This document shows positions 47,517 through 59,465 of a DNA stretch of 64,000 nt, piece after piece. Source of the DNA: Calycina herbarum (Eukaryota > Ascomycota > Leotiomycetes > Helotiales > Pezizellaceae); assembly GCA_001414485.1 (NCBI GenBank), contig LLEY01000046.1, positions 124,001 to 188,000 on the forward strand. Reading direction: 5' to 3'. Made by a program: the position numbers and the translations under genes. The notes under the pieces were generated by a model that made no database searches, was not told where the DNA came from, and saw nothing but the letters and a program-made list of their open reading frames with translations. Within the stretch, counting starts at the first letter, position 1. Every line of letters starts with the position of its first letter.

Positions 47517-47563
47517 CCCTCTTGAGGGCTAGTTATACTACTTATAACTAGCCCTTGTGAGGG
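47517..47563. repeat. Long hairpin (21-base arms, 5-base loop)
   Basis: Arms 47517-47537 and 47543-47563 contain a perfect 13-base core (agggctagttata against tataactagccct) and mostly pair beyond it, with loop ctact. The following 200 bases are AT-rich with CG-poor decay. It could be the end of a small mobile element, or a structured transcript end. Confidence 0.7.
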
Positions 47564-47925
47564 CCGTGTAACTCGGTTAAATCGTCGCGACTTAACGAGG
47601 GTTAGGATATCGCGGCGAATACTCGAAGTATAAAACGCAGCTATAAGCCTATATTATAAACTAAAATCACAAAAGCTAATACGCTGCCTTATTTAACTTA
47701 AATCTAGTTGGTTTATGCCGTTCATATATAACAAATCTACCAACTACCCACAAGGTTCTCTTTCGCAACACAATACAAAATCAACAACACAAAGGATATT
47801 CGCTTAGTCTCCATGCCAAGGAGTTTGAAAACTCACATTGTACTTGGAGAACGACGGGACCAGAGAATGAAGTATAGGTACGTCGTCAGCGAGCGATTCG
47901 GAGTTACCCGGCGATCTTCAGAGAC
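47564..47925. other. AT-rich repeat-like stretch
   Basis: Composition resembles the RIP-decayed island at the window start (many TA dinucleotides). No coding relic was identified. Confidence 0.4.
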
Positions 47926-48847
47926 TTAAAAACCGAAAACTGCCCAGCATGCCCAGAAGAAACATAATTGGAACGCGAACAGGCTTCTGAGTTTGGAAAC
48001 CTTGTCAAATGAGGCAATAGAGGAATGATTAGGCGTCACCCCTAGCGGCATGGTTGTTTCTGCAGGTCCAAGGCCCGTACTAGTCGTTTTTACAGACAGG
48101 CTTTGGATGTCCACGTTTGGATTCGGAATAGATGAAGATGAAGGTGTAGACAGGCTCTGAATGTTAACATTTGGATTCGGCATTGATACTTCAACTAAAG
48201 AGGTTGCTTTACTCGTAGAGGTCGTAGAAGTGACGGCATTCTCGTAGAAGAAGCTTGGGGATCCGGATGTGGAGATACAGTTGAACAGCGTTAACTGAGG
48301 ATTACTTCCAGATGGAACGAACAGTTTTTTGGCGCAAAATGGTTCGCTTGGATTTGTGCTGAGCTGTTTAGCAAATGGTACTGTCGATGAGATGTGTTTT
48401 ATCGGTGTAACATACCATTTTAAGACCATACTGTCAGCAAAACTGGCCTTAGATGCTGAAACCCGATCTAAACATGAAGTCCGGATATTGCAATCGACAG
48501 TGCCAACCAGCAAGCCATTGTTCGAGGTTGTTCCGTCGCAGCAGCCCCACCAGTAGAGCGGAGTGTTATAGCCACAAAGTTTTCCGGCGCCGCAGGTCTG
48601 TTCGACTAAAGAAGATGTTTAGCTATGTACTACGTATGAATTGGAGTCTGGGTAGCTCACCGCCACTACGGTACCCACAAGTATTTGACCATTCGGAGTC
48701 ATCTCTCCTCAACAGCATTGGTGAAACTGTAGGTAGAGGTACGACTGCAAGGCCATCCTCCACGCGAAGCGTTTCTTGTGGTGCTGACCATGTGATGGCT
48801 TGAGCTGTACCTAAACACAAGTACAAAAAAAGAAGAGCACGCAACAT
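47926..48847 (-). CDS. Secreted, cysteine-rich, probably surface-anchored protein
   Basis: Exons 48847-48661 and 48605-47926 (intron GTGAGC to TTTAG) give 288 residues. A signal peptide is clear: MLRALLFLYLCLGTAQA. The mature start ITWSAPQET with a VVPLPTVSP segment is a pattern I remember from many fungal secreted proteins. A Cys-rich domain follows, with NTCGYRSG and then CGYNTPLYWWGCCDG. The later part is Ser/Thr-rich and contains an internal duplication, N-P-N-V-N-I-Q-S-L-S and N-P-N-V-D-I-Q-S-L-S. The C-terminus is hydrophobic (SLFAFQLCFFWACWAVFGF), consistent with a GPI signal or a membrane tail. It is divergently transcribed from the gene at 49366. A cell-wall or effector-like surface role is inference. 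A decayed paralogue lies just downstream. Confidence 0.72.
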
Positions 48848-49365
48848 GTTGAGTGTGTGTATATACTCCAGAGACAATTCAGACATTGGCACATTCTTGC
48901 ATTTTATCTTTGTTGCGGCTCGTGTGGCAGCTGAATCCACAATCAGCTCACCTAACAGAAAATTGCTTCTTCGAGATGCGTGCCACCCTACTTCCTGCGT
49001 GCCGTCTCTGCGATCAACGCCACCACCACAAACTCAGAACCTGACGGCACTTGGCGGTGCTCTTATCCCTATACCATTATTGGTTGTCGTTTATTTCCCA
49101 GGAGTGATTGGCTGATATGTTGATGTGTATCTGCGGTGATCTGCATTCGTAAATATTGGCAATAATTACGTTGAAGCACCAACACTGAGCCTCATCTGAT
49201 GTCAAAAGAAGCTTCAACCCATCGACCCTCGAAGAACTAAGAACGCAATTAAGCAGCCACACCTTCTTTTCTTAGGTACAGATCCCAGGTCTCGCTAAGC
49301 ATCCAACACAGCTGATCGTTTGGCCCCTCTAAGCGGAGTGGGAGCTCTATCTTGAATTTGGAAAT
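48848..49365. promoter_or_regulatory. Shared upstream region of two divergent genes
   Basis: These 518 bases separate the starts of the leftward secreted-protein gene (48847) and the rightward membrane-protein gene (49366). No specific factor site was identified; the promoter role follows from position. Confidence 0.45.
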
Positions 49366-51402
49366 ATGCGCTCTAATAGTTCCAACAAGCCTGCACAGAA
49401 TGTGACAAAAAAGCAGAATCGCTTCCAAACTTGCGTCAAAGTCATCATGGGTACAGGTAGTTGGCGAAATCTGGGACCTCAGATCGTTCTTGCATCGGCG
49501 ACTACAGTATACGTATTGACAATATGGTTCTCTCAAACAACATTTTCAGACAACTCAATCAAGAATGGGAGCAGCTTCGGGCCTTTATCGTGGCTTGGGT
49601 TTAGTTCTGGCCTCGCCATTCTCCAGACTCTTCAAAAGGTGGCGTCGACTCTAACAAGCCTTGCACTCGCCCAGACTTTCGAGCATCTGGGTTGGATGTT
49701 GGCCAGCAGTTCGTCTGAAAATCTTCTGCTCTCAACTTTCTTGTGCCTATCTCCAACGACTGCTCTTCTCGGACTGGCAGGTTTTGTGGTGAGTCGCAAA
49801 TCCCTGGCTGTTGATAGATTGTGGCCACTTATCAGGTATTCTCTTGCAAGCATAGCGAGATAATAAAGCTCACACAAATGACAGAGCAACATTCTGGGTT
49901 ACAACATGGCTCGCTGGTTTGGCCTTGTTCTGTGGGTGAGACGAACCCTGAAGTATCCAACTTAACTGACACCACACCGCTAGTTAATACAGACTTTGGC
50001 ACAGTCTATGAGACCACAACCACATTTAACGCTACCGCTGGAGTCGGTTCATTTAATGGGTCCTTTGTGGTGCCGACCTTGCGGCTCGTCAACAACAGCA
50101 TTTCCTACTGGACACTTGCCACCGCCAGCACCTTTCTCTTGAACCCACAATTCTCAACAAGAAGCGCTCCCATTTTGTGCAGTCCTAACGCTAGCTTTTG
50201 CGAGTCCTACCTTTTGCCAGGTGGACCACAGTCGCTTGTACCCCCACCTTCATCGCCGAATTCAGATCCAGTGGTAGTTGTGCATAATTCTCTGAGCAGC
50301 CAGGTCGAGTTTAATGCGGGGGTGAAAGTTGCCGTTAAATTTGATTCCAGCGACTGTACGGCCTATGGAGAAGAAAGATATGTTGTTGGGCTCATTTTTT
50401 GCGTAACAAGAGGTCCGACATCTAATGGGTCAGTAATTGCGAGTAAGTCTATCAAAAACCTCCTTGCCCTCAATGAGGTACCTATTTCGGAGTTGAGGGG
50501 AGGGGGGCAAAAATTCAGCTAATAGCGAATGCTGCAGGCGTTTTCATCTGCTCAACCGGTGTCAAAGACGGCCATTGTCGCGACCCAGGCCCTTACCTCA
50601 ACGCCTCCACCACCATGAGCATCTTTCAGCGCAGTGCTGTTGTCGTTGGCGCCCGTAGCAACAACAGCATCCTCTCCGTCTCCAGTTTGAGTTCACCCAC
50701 CCTCACCCCCCTAACTGACCTCCCCAACTTTCGCCTCGGTCTCGGTTGGCTACTCAACTACACCGCTGCAGGCCTTCCACCCGAATCTTCCATCGCCTTC
50801 CTCTTCTGGAACAGCAACGCCAGCCTAGGTGAACACGACTGGTACGTCGAGGGATACAGGACGCTCACGTCGACGCTGGCATTTACCTCGTGGTTTTTCT
50901 CCGCCAACGTAGGTGATGGGGATTCCGTTCTCCCACTTACTTGCTCCTGAATTATTCCTGAACTCCAGCATTATCTAGTGCCGAAACCTGAGATATTTCT
51001 TGATAGGCAGATGCTGACTTCCCAATCTTCTAGAACAATGGCAACGTGGCTCTCGCAGACTCGGACACCTTTAGTCTTTTGCCGCATGAATACCACACGA
51101 CAGCGTCAACCGCACGGCCGTCGACGCGGATAATCATTAACCGCAGTATGGTGATCGTATATGTGGTATTGCAAGGCATGCCGCTACTTTTTTGCTGGAC
51201 AATGCTATTGTGGAGGACAAGTTCGCGGCTAGAGCAGATGGAACTATCCTCGTTTCCTCTGCTGGATTTTTTGTTCAAGGCAGAGTGGCATGGCACCCCG
51301 GAACTTGGGAATGTGCGTATGGAAAAGGCGGGAGATGGGGAGATACGGTCGCGATTGAAAGGTGTGCGCATTACAACGCACAAGCCTGAAAAGCCTCACT
51401 AA
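49366..51402 (+). CDS. Multi-pass fungal membrane protein with a glycosylated-type outer loop
   Basis: Exons 49366-49835, 49885-49931, 49984-50442, 50538-50908 and 51034-51402 give 571 residues. Hydrophobic segments lie at about 36-56, 75-95, 125-145 and 157-175. A 270-residue loop follows, rich in Asn-x-Ser/Thr sites, with a cysteine motif APILCSPNASFCESYLLPGG. A further hydrophobic span comes next (about 475-495, SMVIVYVVLQGMPLLFCW), then a basic tail. This layout matches a widespread uncharacterised fungal family that I know from Sclerotinia-type genomes. Donor GTGGGT for intron 2 was chosen because it alone keeps phase. The exon 4 start may lie 12 bases earlier (50526). No transport motif is seen; a cell-surface role is inference. 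Confidence 0.72.
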
Positions 51403-52175
51403 AAGCTTCAAAAGAATTAGCCAAGGTAATGATATCTACATTTTGTCAGCTGAGTGAGAGTATGGAGTATTCCTGATTGACCTTCCTTGAGCAGTTCTTT
51501 TGCACTTGGGCAAATGCTTGGGTAACACCCTATTGTGAAGTAGAAAAGCGAGATTTCTCAAGTGTAAGAATAACAGCACCTTAGCTATACACATTTCCTG
51601 GCCACCAGGGTATTTCCACTTACCTCACGACCAATGCTCGAGTTCTGACATGACTGGAAAGGAAATATTGAGCAAAAATACACGAGAGCCACGAGCACTT
51701 TGAGATATTTGAAATTGCATGTTAAAGTTTAACTAATCGCATTCTCACAGACTACTCACCCCGGCAAATTTTCAGTCATAAATAGCTACACCATTTGGCC
51801 TTAACTTTATAAGTGACATGTTTGATGACCTGATTTTGTATGCGTCAAGACTTAGTTGCAGACGGCAGGATTTAGTATCTTTGCCGTCGATTGTTAAGCG
51901 CGTTCCAGACCCAATTTTCAACAAGTAGTTTGTGCCTCGGTGCCGTGCTAAAGATAGAAAAAACAGCTCAACAGGGAGATTGATCTCAGCACCCGTTGTG
52001 AATTATAAGCGAGGTTCCTTGTACCCGGAACTCACTTGATTATTTGTATCAAATCATGCACCAAAACTTGTTCGAAAAATCACTGCTATCAAGCTGGTAT
52101 TCAGCAACTACTTTTATGTCTACCCTTCAAACATTTTCACCAGCGGGCAACTGGTCGACATGACACCTTTGGTAT
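51403..52175. other. Intergenic, nothing recognised
   Basis: Moderately AT-rich and without motifs. It may hold a 5' exon of the acidic ORF that follows. Confidence 0.4.
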
Positions 52176-53537
52176 TTGCAGACGAGCCACCCACCATCAG
52201 TCGTTTTGGAGACGGACGCCCCTGCAGTCTCGATAGAAGACCTCTTTGAGACAAAAGACAAGATCCCAAATATTCTCGAAGGGGATAATACAAACACAGA
52301 AAATGCGATGAAACATAACCCCGACTCATCAGATTCAGACAAGGACGACGACGAGACCGGAAGCCATATCGAGGGAGAGCACAGCGACACAGATATGAGC
52401 TCAGTCAACGACGAGGTCGAGAGTCCTCTCAAGGCAAAAAGTACCCAGACGGACGAAACCTACCTCCATACACCTTTTCCAGAAAGCAACTTGACGTCGG
52501 CATACAACACGCAGACGTATGCCGACACAATCCTCCCTGGTAACGATTCCATGGCAGGAAATCCCAAGCTAGAAGATGACCAACAAGGAGAAATCCCAAA
52601 GGCGGAAGAAGAGAAAATCCACAAGAGCAGCGCATATGAACTTCTTCAAAAAATCGATTTCACTTCAGAAGACAAGTCCTGGGTAGAAGACCACGAGAAG
52701 ACAAAAGACGATAAAACCAAGAGTCGAACCCCAGATATCGAAGACAAAAACGCCCGAGATACTCTTCTTGAGCGATTTTTTGCCTCAGCGGAGGATCTCC
52801 TGATGAGAGAAATGTTCAAAACCCAACTGCAAGGAGAGATTCCCAAAGCAGACGAAGAAGACTACAAAAGCAGCCCCTCCGCTACACCCCTTGAAGAAAG
52901 CGATATCGACTTGGAAGATGCCTCCCAAGCAGCAAATGCCACAATCAAAATACCATCAAAAATCAAAAGTTTCAGAGAGAGGGCCCAAAAACAAATCGAA
53001 GTGAAAGCAAGAACCCACAAAAAGGTCGACAACGGGAAAAAACTGCGGAAACTCAAAGTCGCCATGCTCCGCGAGCTCGAACGCCCACCTCCAGATCCCG
53101 ACGAAACATCTCCACAAGCCAAACTCAAAACCCACCACGCGAAACAACATGCAGCCAACTTCCTCCTCAACTCCCCCGCCACCCACTTCATAAACCCCCA
53201 CTCCCTTCCCTCTCACCTCCCCCGCCTAGCAAACCTCTACCTCTTCGCCTCAACACTAGCAACCTCTCTCTCCCTCCTCCTCCCAACCTACAAAGTAGGC
53301 GGTCTATCCCACACCTACAAAACTCGCAACAACCAAATGATAACCCTGATGTTGGCACCTAGTTTGTATATCTATGAGTCCAGAAAGGGACATACGAAGA
53401 AGAAAAAGAAGGTTTTGCATAAGGGTGATCATGTACGGTTTTTAGATATGAGTCTTGCGGAGTGGAGGAAGTTGGATCATTGGCCGAAGGCGGAGAGAAA
53501 TAAGGGGAGTTGGAGGGAGAGGAGAGGGTGTCGATAA
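52176..53537 (+). CDS. Acidic, largely disordered protein with a hydrophobic segment (hypothetical)
   Basis: The frame is open over 453 codons but opens at TTG with a stop at 52161. The first in-frame ATG is 52308 (410 residues), and an unseen 5' exon is possible. The N-terminal two-thirds are Asp/Glu/Ser/Lys-rich. A short repeat, GEIPKAEEE and GEIPKADEE, each followed by a K-S-S segment, occurs about 90 residues apart. Next come a basic helical part (KIKSFRERAQKQIEVKARTH), a Leu/Ala/Ser-rich hydrophobic stretch (LANLYLFASTLATSLSLLLP) and a basic C-terminus containing poly-Lys. No known domain was recognised. The long open frame is in keeping with coding DNA despite the start problem. Confidence 0.55.
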   Translation: MQTSHPPSVVLETDAPAVSIEDLFETKDKIPNILEGDNTNTENAMKHNPDSSDSDKDDDETGSHIEGEHSDTDMSSVNDEVESPLKAKSTQTDETYLHTPFPESNLTSAYNTQTYADTILPGNDSMAGNPKLEDDQQGEIPKAEEEKIHKSSAYELLQKIDFTSEDKSWVEDHEKTKDDKTKSRTPDIEDKNARDTLLERFFASAEDLLMREMFKTQLQGEIPKADEEDYKSSPSATPLEESDIDLEDASQAANATIKIPSKIKSFRERAQKQIEVKARTHKKVDNGKKLRKLKVAMLRELERPPPDPDETSPQAKLKTHHAKQHAANFLLNSPATHFINPHSLPSHLPRLANLYLFASTLATSLSLLLPTYKVGGLSHTYKTRNNQMITLMLAPSLYIYESRKGHTKKKKKVLHKGDHVRFLDMSLAEWRKLDHWPKAERNKGSWRERRGCR

Positions 53538-56500
53538 AGGTGCTCTCAACTAAAGCAAACCCAAAAAAAAACAAGAACCGTGATAAGCGAGCGACATACT
53601 CAAATAAGCATATCGCACAAGTACCCTGAAGTTTTGCCAGAGAGTTTTTATTTTATGTTATGGTAGACCAAACCAACGTGCAACAAAATAGAGGGGCAAA
53701 AAACACGTGGGACTTTTTCATGCTTACTGGCTTACTAGTGGCTTACTCGACAGAGCAAAAGTTAGAGAAAAGGAGGGACCGGACAAACTGCAAATGACAG
53801 TCCGTGGAGCGTTGCTTCGATAATGATTCTCTGGTTGGTTGATAGGTAACTCGAAGGTAGGGATATTAAATAATCAACCGATTATCGGACCAACCTCCTC
53901 CATCTAGAAGAAATCACGTGGGCCTTGACCCGTGACAGATCGCAAACTCTTGATCTTTGTCTTAACCTCTTCAAAATAAGCAGAACAAAAGTAAAGTTTT
54001 CTCAAAAGAATTATCAGGCGATCATCTCTTCTCGGACTTCTTCATTTTCCGAGTTTTAAATTTACTAAGAGAGAAAATGAACGAGCAGACTCGATCAACT
54101 ATGGGTATTGATATAAGAGTACTAGAACGCTATTGATTTAACACGACCTATCAAGATAATTGTTACTAGTATTTATCCGCGGAACCTCCGATATCGCATC
54201 GATACTATCGATGCCAAAATTTGCCTTGGAGTACCTAGAATGGAAAAGAGGGCGGTTTGTATAGCTACTACCCAGGAACCAACTCAACTACTAAAAATCA
54301 TTTCTCTTAGATGTGTAATAAAACTACCTTTTAAAGCCAATATCAACACTTCAAGTGCATCAAACTCACCACTATAATACACGCTGCAGCAGGCAGTAGA
54401 ATAAAAGAGACACGCAGTAGAACAGTAGAGTTCAAGTCAAACTATCTACGACCCATTTCTAATCTAGCAGATCCTAGAAATTCCACAACAAACAAAGGTT
54501 TTCGAAGATAAAAAAGATAACTGTGACGAACCCGGCAACTTTGTGACAGGTTGTACCACTTCTCGACCCAAGCCCGCAAATGCGAGGGAAGGAGCGACCT
54601 CAAGTCTCGCCCCCCCCACTTGGTCCGACGTTGAGGTTTGGCCAGGGAAGGAACGACTCGTCGGCCTTCGTAACCTCAAGAAAAGAATAACACGAAGGCG
54701 GATAGGATGAATGCGAACGCTTTAACTGAACATAAATAAACACAACTGTGCAACCAGTACAGCTCCACAATGACGAGAAGCTCGAATTCATCAAATGATT
54801 TGTAGAACAATCAACGGAGCTGGACCTGGACCGTGGAACTTTCCACTACGCATCGTAACGGTGACTCGAAGCAGTTGAGCCTCGTATCCCGCAATCTGGA
54901 CAGAAGATCGCAAAAATCGATAACACAACAAAAAGACCAATCCAGACCACAATTACATACCTTCAACCTTCCTCTTGAAATGCGCAGCAGCCTCCTAATG
55001 ACATCAGTTCAGCAACTCAATTCGAACCACATGTATAAAATAATTGTTGTCGTTGTCAAGAGTGGAATGCGCAGTCATTGCATAACCTTGGGCCCCTCGG
55101 CCTTATTTTGCCAGGCCGTGGTGTTTCCATTGGCTGAATGGGTGCTCCGTGGTACGCTGAACTACGGGCGTTGGGTCCCTTATTTTGAGCTAAGCCACAC
55201 CCCTCCACTGACCGCCCATGAACGACCGATTTTGAGGCCTTCGTTGCCCTAATTGGAGTCGTAAAGTGAAGAAGAGACGGTGAGTTTTGAAATGAATTTC
55301 GGAAACAACCTTGAGTGAGCCCGTAGTTTTCAAGAAGAGGGGTTTTGGCTTGTGATTGATTTGCCCCTTCGACTTGCAGGTGTTTTGAGGCCTAGTGGGC
55401 TATTGATCGACCCGTATTTCTGCAGCAGAGGTTGGTGAAGGCTCCATATTCGAATTTTGATAGTAATAGTATAGTAGAAGGGGAATCGACTATTACGCCA
55501 TCGAAGGTTTTCTCCTGGTGTGTCCTTACGTCGGTGCCGTAAGTGGGTAAATGGGGGTCCTGATGGATACCCAACGCCCAACTGTAATTGAGTCTTCTTT
55601 TTCTCTTCATATGAAGACCAAAGGATACATATCTCGTAAATAATCTCGAAACATTTCCCACTCGATGCGGGGAAGCATTTCTCGCGAACCATTGGTCTCC
55701 CCGTCCCTTCTTCAAGATCGAAATTCCGGAGAATTCTCACAGAGGACGAATGAAATGGCGTACCCTTCTCTGCGGTGAGGAGGGTCACAATCTTCGGCGT
55801 CGCCACCCTGGGATAGCTTCATGATTGGCCGGTCCACGAGATTCTTTGAATGCGAGTTGAAATGACCTGTAGACAGGGACACAGGCGCATTTCGCATAGA
55901 GGTTGCCGTCAGCCCTAAATGACAACCAGGGTGCGTGAATGGTTTTTCGGGCCCCTCGTCCGCTACCCGGGAGAACATCTTTTTGATCTTCTCAGCCCTG
56001 TGGAGATACGCTGGACGGGGATTGGCACACACACTGAACGCACTGTGCAGGTAGTGCATCGAGGCCGCAGAAGAGAAGCCTTGAGAAGGGCACAAGTTGC
56101 CAACGCTCACCGTCGTTTATCGATCCTCCCGCCAAATGACGCGCCGGTCCCGATCTCATGCGAATGATATGATGGGAAAGAGTCCAACAGGGCTGTGTTG
56201 TGTTCGTGGGGAAGAAGGTTGAGATGCTAGACCCAAAAAGTGACCGAGATGGATGGCATCTGCCGGTGGAAGGTCCCAAGTTCCCTTTGGAGAAGCATGG
56301 TCTTCTGATATATATAATGATGGAATCCTTCGAAGCTTGTCGTCTTTGAAACGCATAATACTGTTATCAGCTTCTGAAGTCAACTCTATTTTTGGCATCC
56401 TTCTCACCAACAGGACTTATTGTTACTTACCCTTTCCATCCCTCCTCACCCTGGTCGGACATCTCATCACATAACTCCACCCCACACACCCTTCGTCTTA

Positions 56501-57415
56501 AGCTTATCGCCAGAAAGAATCATCAAGACAATCTCCCATTGTCTCTCTTGCTGTCGCCTTCTTCACACATTCAGGAGTGACTGGCTGTCGTTCCATCGTG
56601 GGTTGAGTGGATGCTGCAGACTCCAGGGGCTGGAACCCAAGAACATAACACTGGCCTATTCCAATATCGGTAACCATTCGCGGCTCCTTGATCCTCCTCG
56701 TGAGTCGTGTCGTGATGCCAAAGGAATAGTTCCGTCCCACCCCAATATCGCCCATCGGTTTTCGAAGCCTCAGCAACGGTACACCCTTTCCAGCTCATCC
56801 CAAAGGTTCGGAAGGAAAGACTCGAGTTTTGGAAGCCAAGTGAGTTTATTTTCATCTCGTGTTCTCCTGTGCATTGGCGTTGTGGTGGTTTCTGGATGGG
56901 TGTTGTCTTGGAGATCCTTCCATTTTCCCGTTCCGGGCAGTGGTAGTGCAGCTGCTGCAAGTCAAAAGAGGCGGCAGAGACTTTTTTTGGGCTCGGCATC
57001 CCGCTGCTCTGCTCTCAGACGGGCGTCTTGCTGCTCGCCCACCAAAAGTTGGCCCAAGGTCCCATCCAGCTACAGCTCCAGCTTCCCCTCGAACACCACG
57101 AGTGACAGCTTTGTGTTACGTGTGATTGACTTGTGCTGCCGTCGTTGTTGTCCTGCCTGTTGCATTCTGGCTCTCCTTGCCTCTCTGCTCTGTTGCTTCT
57201 CCTCTTCTCAACATGCATGGCCTTGGCCAATTCTCCTCATGCCCTCGACTTTTCGCCAACTCGTTCATTAACCGCCAACTGATCCGTTGACAGCTTCCCG
57301 AACCTCACACCGGCAGCTTTCTCCTCTCCCACAACCTACGCACTCTCCATCCAGCAGCGCGTGGCGCGAACACCACCCCGCGGGACATGGTCAGCGACCG
57401 ACGACACCCTTCATC
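53538..57415. other. Long intergenic stretch
   Basis: No gene was recognised. Two copies of the recurring motif lie at 54587-54598 and 54646-54657. Open frames at 54833-55252, 55330-55806, 55712-56110 and 56420-57271 overlap on both strands without motifs. The last kilobase is pyrimidine-rich and probably the promoter and long leader of the Zn2Cys6 gene. Confidence 0.5.
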
Positions 57416-59465
57416 ATGACCGAGGCAAAGGGCGATCAGGAGAAACCTAAATCCAGGAGGGCGAGTCGGCCCAAGGTCAAGACGGGTTGCAACAATTGCA
57501 AGTGAGTGCTGGTCCGATCTCCACGATACTCCCAGCCCGGTTTCCTTGGTTTGGAGTTTGGAGTCATGGCTGACCCGAGCGCTTTGCAGAAACCGAAGGG
57601 TCAAATGCGACGAGACACGACCACAATGCACCAAGTGTGTGAGGTCGGGAAGAACATGCGATGGTTTCCCAGCAGCAAGCAAACGGCCGGGCGAGGTTGC
57701 GGTGCCCATTGCTCCACGACCAAATAATTCCATGATATCCCCTCCACCACAGCACACAGCTTCATTTACGACCCCTCCTCCCGACTCGCGATCCATAATT
57801 CGAAAACCGAAACATGTAATCGTTCAATCGAAATCCAGGCTTACCCCTCCCACCACTCCCGTGGTTCGATTCGCTCCCCCAACCTTTGCGCCGGGTATCC
57901 TACCTTTCGATTCACAAGAGGGTCGCTATTTTCAAGTGTTTCGAACCCATACAGCGAACGAGTTATCAGGCTTCTTTGATTCGGACTTCTGGACAAGGAG
58001 CGTATTGCAAGAAAGCCATGCAGAAGCTTCCATCCGCCATGCCGTGGTAGCCCTGGGGGCTCTCTACAAGACCTTGGAAAAGGCATCAGAATCACCGCCT
58101 GGATCTCCGGATAATAACAATACCTTTGACACAGTGCCAAACCATTATAATTTCGCGTTACAGCAATACGGGAAAGCTATTCAAAGATTGCGAGAAGCTC
58201 TAGAGAATCATGAAACAAGATCACAAAGAACCATACTAATATCCGTGGTACTTTTCACCTGTTTCGAATCATTTACAGGAAATCACATCTCCGCCATTAC
58301 TCAAATTCAGCATGGACTCGGTTTACTGGAAGAGCGACGACAAGAATCAAGGCAACCACTAGTCAGACAGAAGAAGGATGTTGTCGAAGACGAGTTGGTT
58401 CAAATGTTTACTCGCCTAGCGATTCAGGCCAAATCTTATGATATGGCTTTTCACTTCCCCCACCCCTATGTGATTCGCTTAACGCCAGCCACCAATCCAA
58501 GCACTCCTCAGTCACCTAGTTCGCCGTCTGACGCAGCTTCCACAGCATCTGAAGAGTCGAACATTCCAGAGATATTCAGGACACTACAAGAAGCCCGAAC
58601 ATCTTTAGACTCTCTCTGCGAACGGATTATGCGTTTTCAAGAGGCGCTTTCCTCTCATTATCAAGGACCAAACAACATTCTTCCCCCGTCTGTCAAATCT
58701 TCCGGGGCTGGATTTCGTATGCAGCTTGCTCAATGGGCTGCTGCTTTCGAGCAACTTCTCGAGGGTCGGCGTAGACCGAATATTTCGAATACGGAGCGTG
58801 CCGGGATAGATGTCCTCAAAATGACTCAGCTCATGACTTCTATATTATTCTTGATGGGGTTCAGCACATCAGAAATGGATTTCGATTCATTTGCCCTTCA
58901 ATTCAAGGAGATTGTTGATCTGGCCAAAGAGGTCGTCGTGGATGAGGAATTGACACTTGCACAACAGAAATGCGGAAGTCCTTCGAGTTGTAGACATCGA
59001 CAACCGCATACGAATAATTTCCACTTTCCTGGCTTAGCTGCACACCAACTGGGTAGTTACTCAGATGATGATTCATATACGCATATCAAAGCTTCGTTCG
59101 CCATGGATCTTGGAATTGTGCCGCCATTGTTTGTCGTTGCAACCAAATGTCGTGACAGGAAGATACGACGAGATGCTATCAAACTATTATTGAACAGTCC
59201 TAGAAGAGAAGGAATGTGGGATAGTATTCTCAGTGGCAAAGCTGCCCAGTGGATCATGGAGATTGAAGAGGAGGGAATGGGGGAGTACCTCGGATATGGG
59301 ATGGGGACAATGGATGGTGCGGTTGTGGAAAGAGGCAGAAGAGTCATGGTGAAAGAGATTTTGTTTAATATGCAGAAGCGAGAGGCAACTCTTAGATGTG
59401 GGACGAGAGGGGCAAGAGATGGGGATTATGATCCGAGGGCGAACGAGACGCAAATATTTTGGTGA
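57416..59465 (+). CDS. Zn2Cys6 transcription factor (Fungal_trans_2 type)
   Basis: Exons 57416-57501 and 57590-59465 (intron GTGAGT to TTGCAG) give 653 residues. The intron splits the zinc cluster, as is common in this class. Exon 1 ends in KVKTGCNNC and exon 2 opens NRRVKCDETRPQCTKCVRSG, completing C-x2-C-x6-C-x6-C-x2-C-x6-C. A Ser/Pro/Thr-rich linker follows, and then a regulatory domain starting near residue 150. That domain has FFDSDFWTRSVLQESHAEAS and IRHAVVALGALYKTLEKA, the pattern of the DUF3468/Fungal_trans_2 middle domain. It should bind CGG-type DNA elements in the nucleus. Its targets cannot be told from the window; no gene cluster adjoins it. An upstream open frame without ATG was rejected as the start. 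Confidence 0.9.

Noticed and set aside
36467..59465. Secondary-metabolite cluster built on the MFS carrier and Zn2Cys6 factor
   Set aside because: They are 19 kb apart with no synthase, oxygenase or other tailoring enzyme in the window.
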